Position numbers and translations under genes: made by a program. Source: Flavobacterium marginilacus (GTDB lineage Bacteria; Bacteroidota; Bacteroidia; Flavobacteriales; Flavobacteriaceae). From it: DNA of 64,000 nt. Below are positions 63,570 through 64,000 of the stretch, piece by piece. The first letter of the stretch is position 1; each line of letters begins with the position of its first letter. The stretch is taken from the NCBI RefSeq assembly GCF_026870155.1, contig NZ_CP113975.1, forward strand, positions 4,588,001 to 4,652,000, written 5' to 3'. The notes beneath the pieces are model-generated. The model did not search any database. It was not told the origin of the DNA and was given only the letters and a program-made list of their open reading frames with translations.

Positions 63570-64000
63570 ATGACATCATTCAATTTCAACAAATGGAATA
63601 CCATTACAGGTTGGTTTGCCTTTTCAATCGCTTTAATAACTTATACGCTTACTGTTGAGCCTACCATGAGCTTTTGGGATTGTGGAGAATATATTGCTAC
63701 TGCTGCAAAACTAGAGGTTGGGCATCCGCCAGGAGCACCTTTGTTCCAAATGATTGGTGCTTTCTTTGCAATGTTTGCTTTAGACAAAGAACATATTGCA
63801 TTGATGGTAAACATGACATCTGTATTTTCAAGTGCTTTCACCATATTATTTATGTTTTGGTCATCAACTATAATTTTGAAAAAAGTTATAAGTCAGTATA
63901 CCGAAATAAACAGCAGTAATGCTATTGTAATACTTGGAAGTTCTTTAGTAGGTTCGCTTGCTTATACTTTTTCGGACAGTTTTTGGTTTAATGCAGTAGA
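63570..64000 (+). CDS. DUF2723 family membrane glycosyltransferase-like protein (3' end cut off by window)
   Basis: At least 143 residues, running off the window edge without a stop. From the ATG at 63570: MTSFNFNKWNTITGWFAFSI, then a transmembrane segment, ATAAKLEVGHPPGAPLFQMI (with the Asp-Cys-Gly-Glu of FWDCGEYI before it), and further helices. This is the N-terminus of DUF2723, a Bacteroidota multi-pass family related to protein O-mannosyltransferases (PMT). The Asp and Glu in WDCGE sit where PMT enzymes have catalytic acidic residues. The typical length is about 1000 residues. Probably acts on surface protein or lipid glycosylation; that is inference. Confidence 0.9.
   Translation, partial: MTSFNFNKWNTITGWFAFSIALITYTLTVEPTMSFWDCGEYIATAAKLEVGHPPGAPLFQMIGAFFAMFALDKEHIALMVNMTSVFSSAFTILFMFWSSTIILKKVISQYTEINSSNAIVILGSSLVGSLAYTFSDSFWFNAV

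Noticed and set aside
63428..63658. Short + strand frame before the DUF2723 gene
   Set aside because: It overlaps the DUF2723 start in another frame; the ATG at 63570 gives the clear family N-terminus.

Overview
The window is a piece of a Bacteroidota chromosome, most probably from a Flavobacterium close to F. johnsoniae. The evidence is A+T-rich DNA, Bacteroidota-type promoters (TAnnTTTG at about -7) upstream of most transcription units, few Shine-Dalgarno sites, an alternative complex III/cytochrome oxidase operon, gliding and type IX secretion genes (sprA, remB, a porP/sprF homologue), and the block ruvA-sprA-gcvH-vanZ-deoC-remB, which as I recall matches the order in F. johnsoniae. Species cannot be fixed from the sequence alone.

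Layout: 1-1214, a truncated DUF4270 lipoprotein (-). 1444-5528, a five-gene + strand locus: outer-membrane barrel, Kelch lipoprotein, DUF4907 protein, LytS-type kinase, LytTR regulator. 5540-7061, gamma carbonic anhydrase and a PorP/SprF protein (-). 7184-8077, a NifU-type Fe-S protein. 8233-9344, a complete IS30-family element containing a 50-bp perfect palindrome, followed by a dispersed intergenic repeat. 9569-11062, a 22-residue-repeat helical protein and an MscS channel. 11069-19014, tsaB and a six-gene MacAB/TolC-type export operon (-). 19180-20595, a DUF4403 lipoprotein. 20707-25805, cytochrome oxidase subunit III/IV and assembly genes with ctaB. 25974-39986, remB, deoC, vanZ, gcvH, sprA (2382 codons), ruvA and maeB. 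40135-44079, a CBS protein, queG, a cytochrome P450 and ruvB. 44163-55547, the actABCDEF-ctaC-ctaD respiratory operon. 55767-56156, a SPOR protein. 56214-56918, a decayed methylthioadenosine nucleosidase gene, previously unmarked by any open frame. 57391-62129, rimP-nusA-infB, preceded by an attenuator-like hairpin. 62300-63127, a universal stress protein. 63236-63306, tRNA-Gln. 63570 to the end, a truncated DUF2723 membrane protein.

Working together: the act-cta operon encodes a quinol:cytochrome c oxidoreductase with its terminal oxidase, while the separate 20707-25805 cluster supplies heme O synthesis, subunits III and IV and the Cu-delivery SCO protein. SprA, RemB and the PorP/SprF protein belong to the secretion and gliding machinery. 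No phage, CRISPR array or defence island is visible. The least-explained items are the kinase/regulator surface locus, the apolipoprotein-like repeat protein, the leader hairpin before rimP, the palindrome within the insertion sequence and the mtnN relic.
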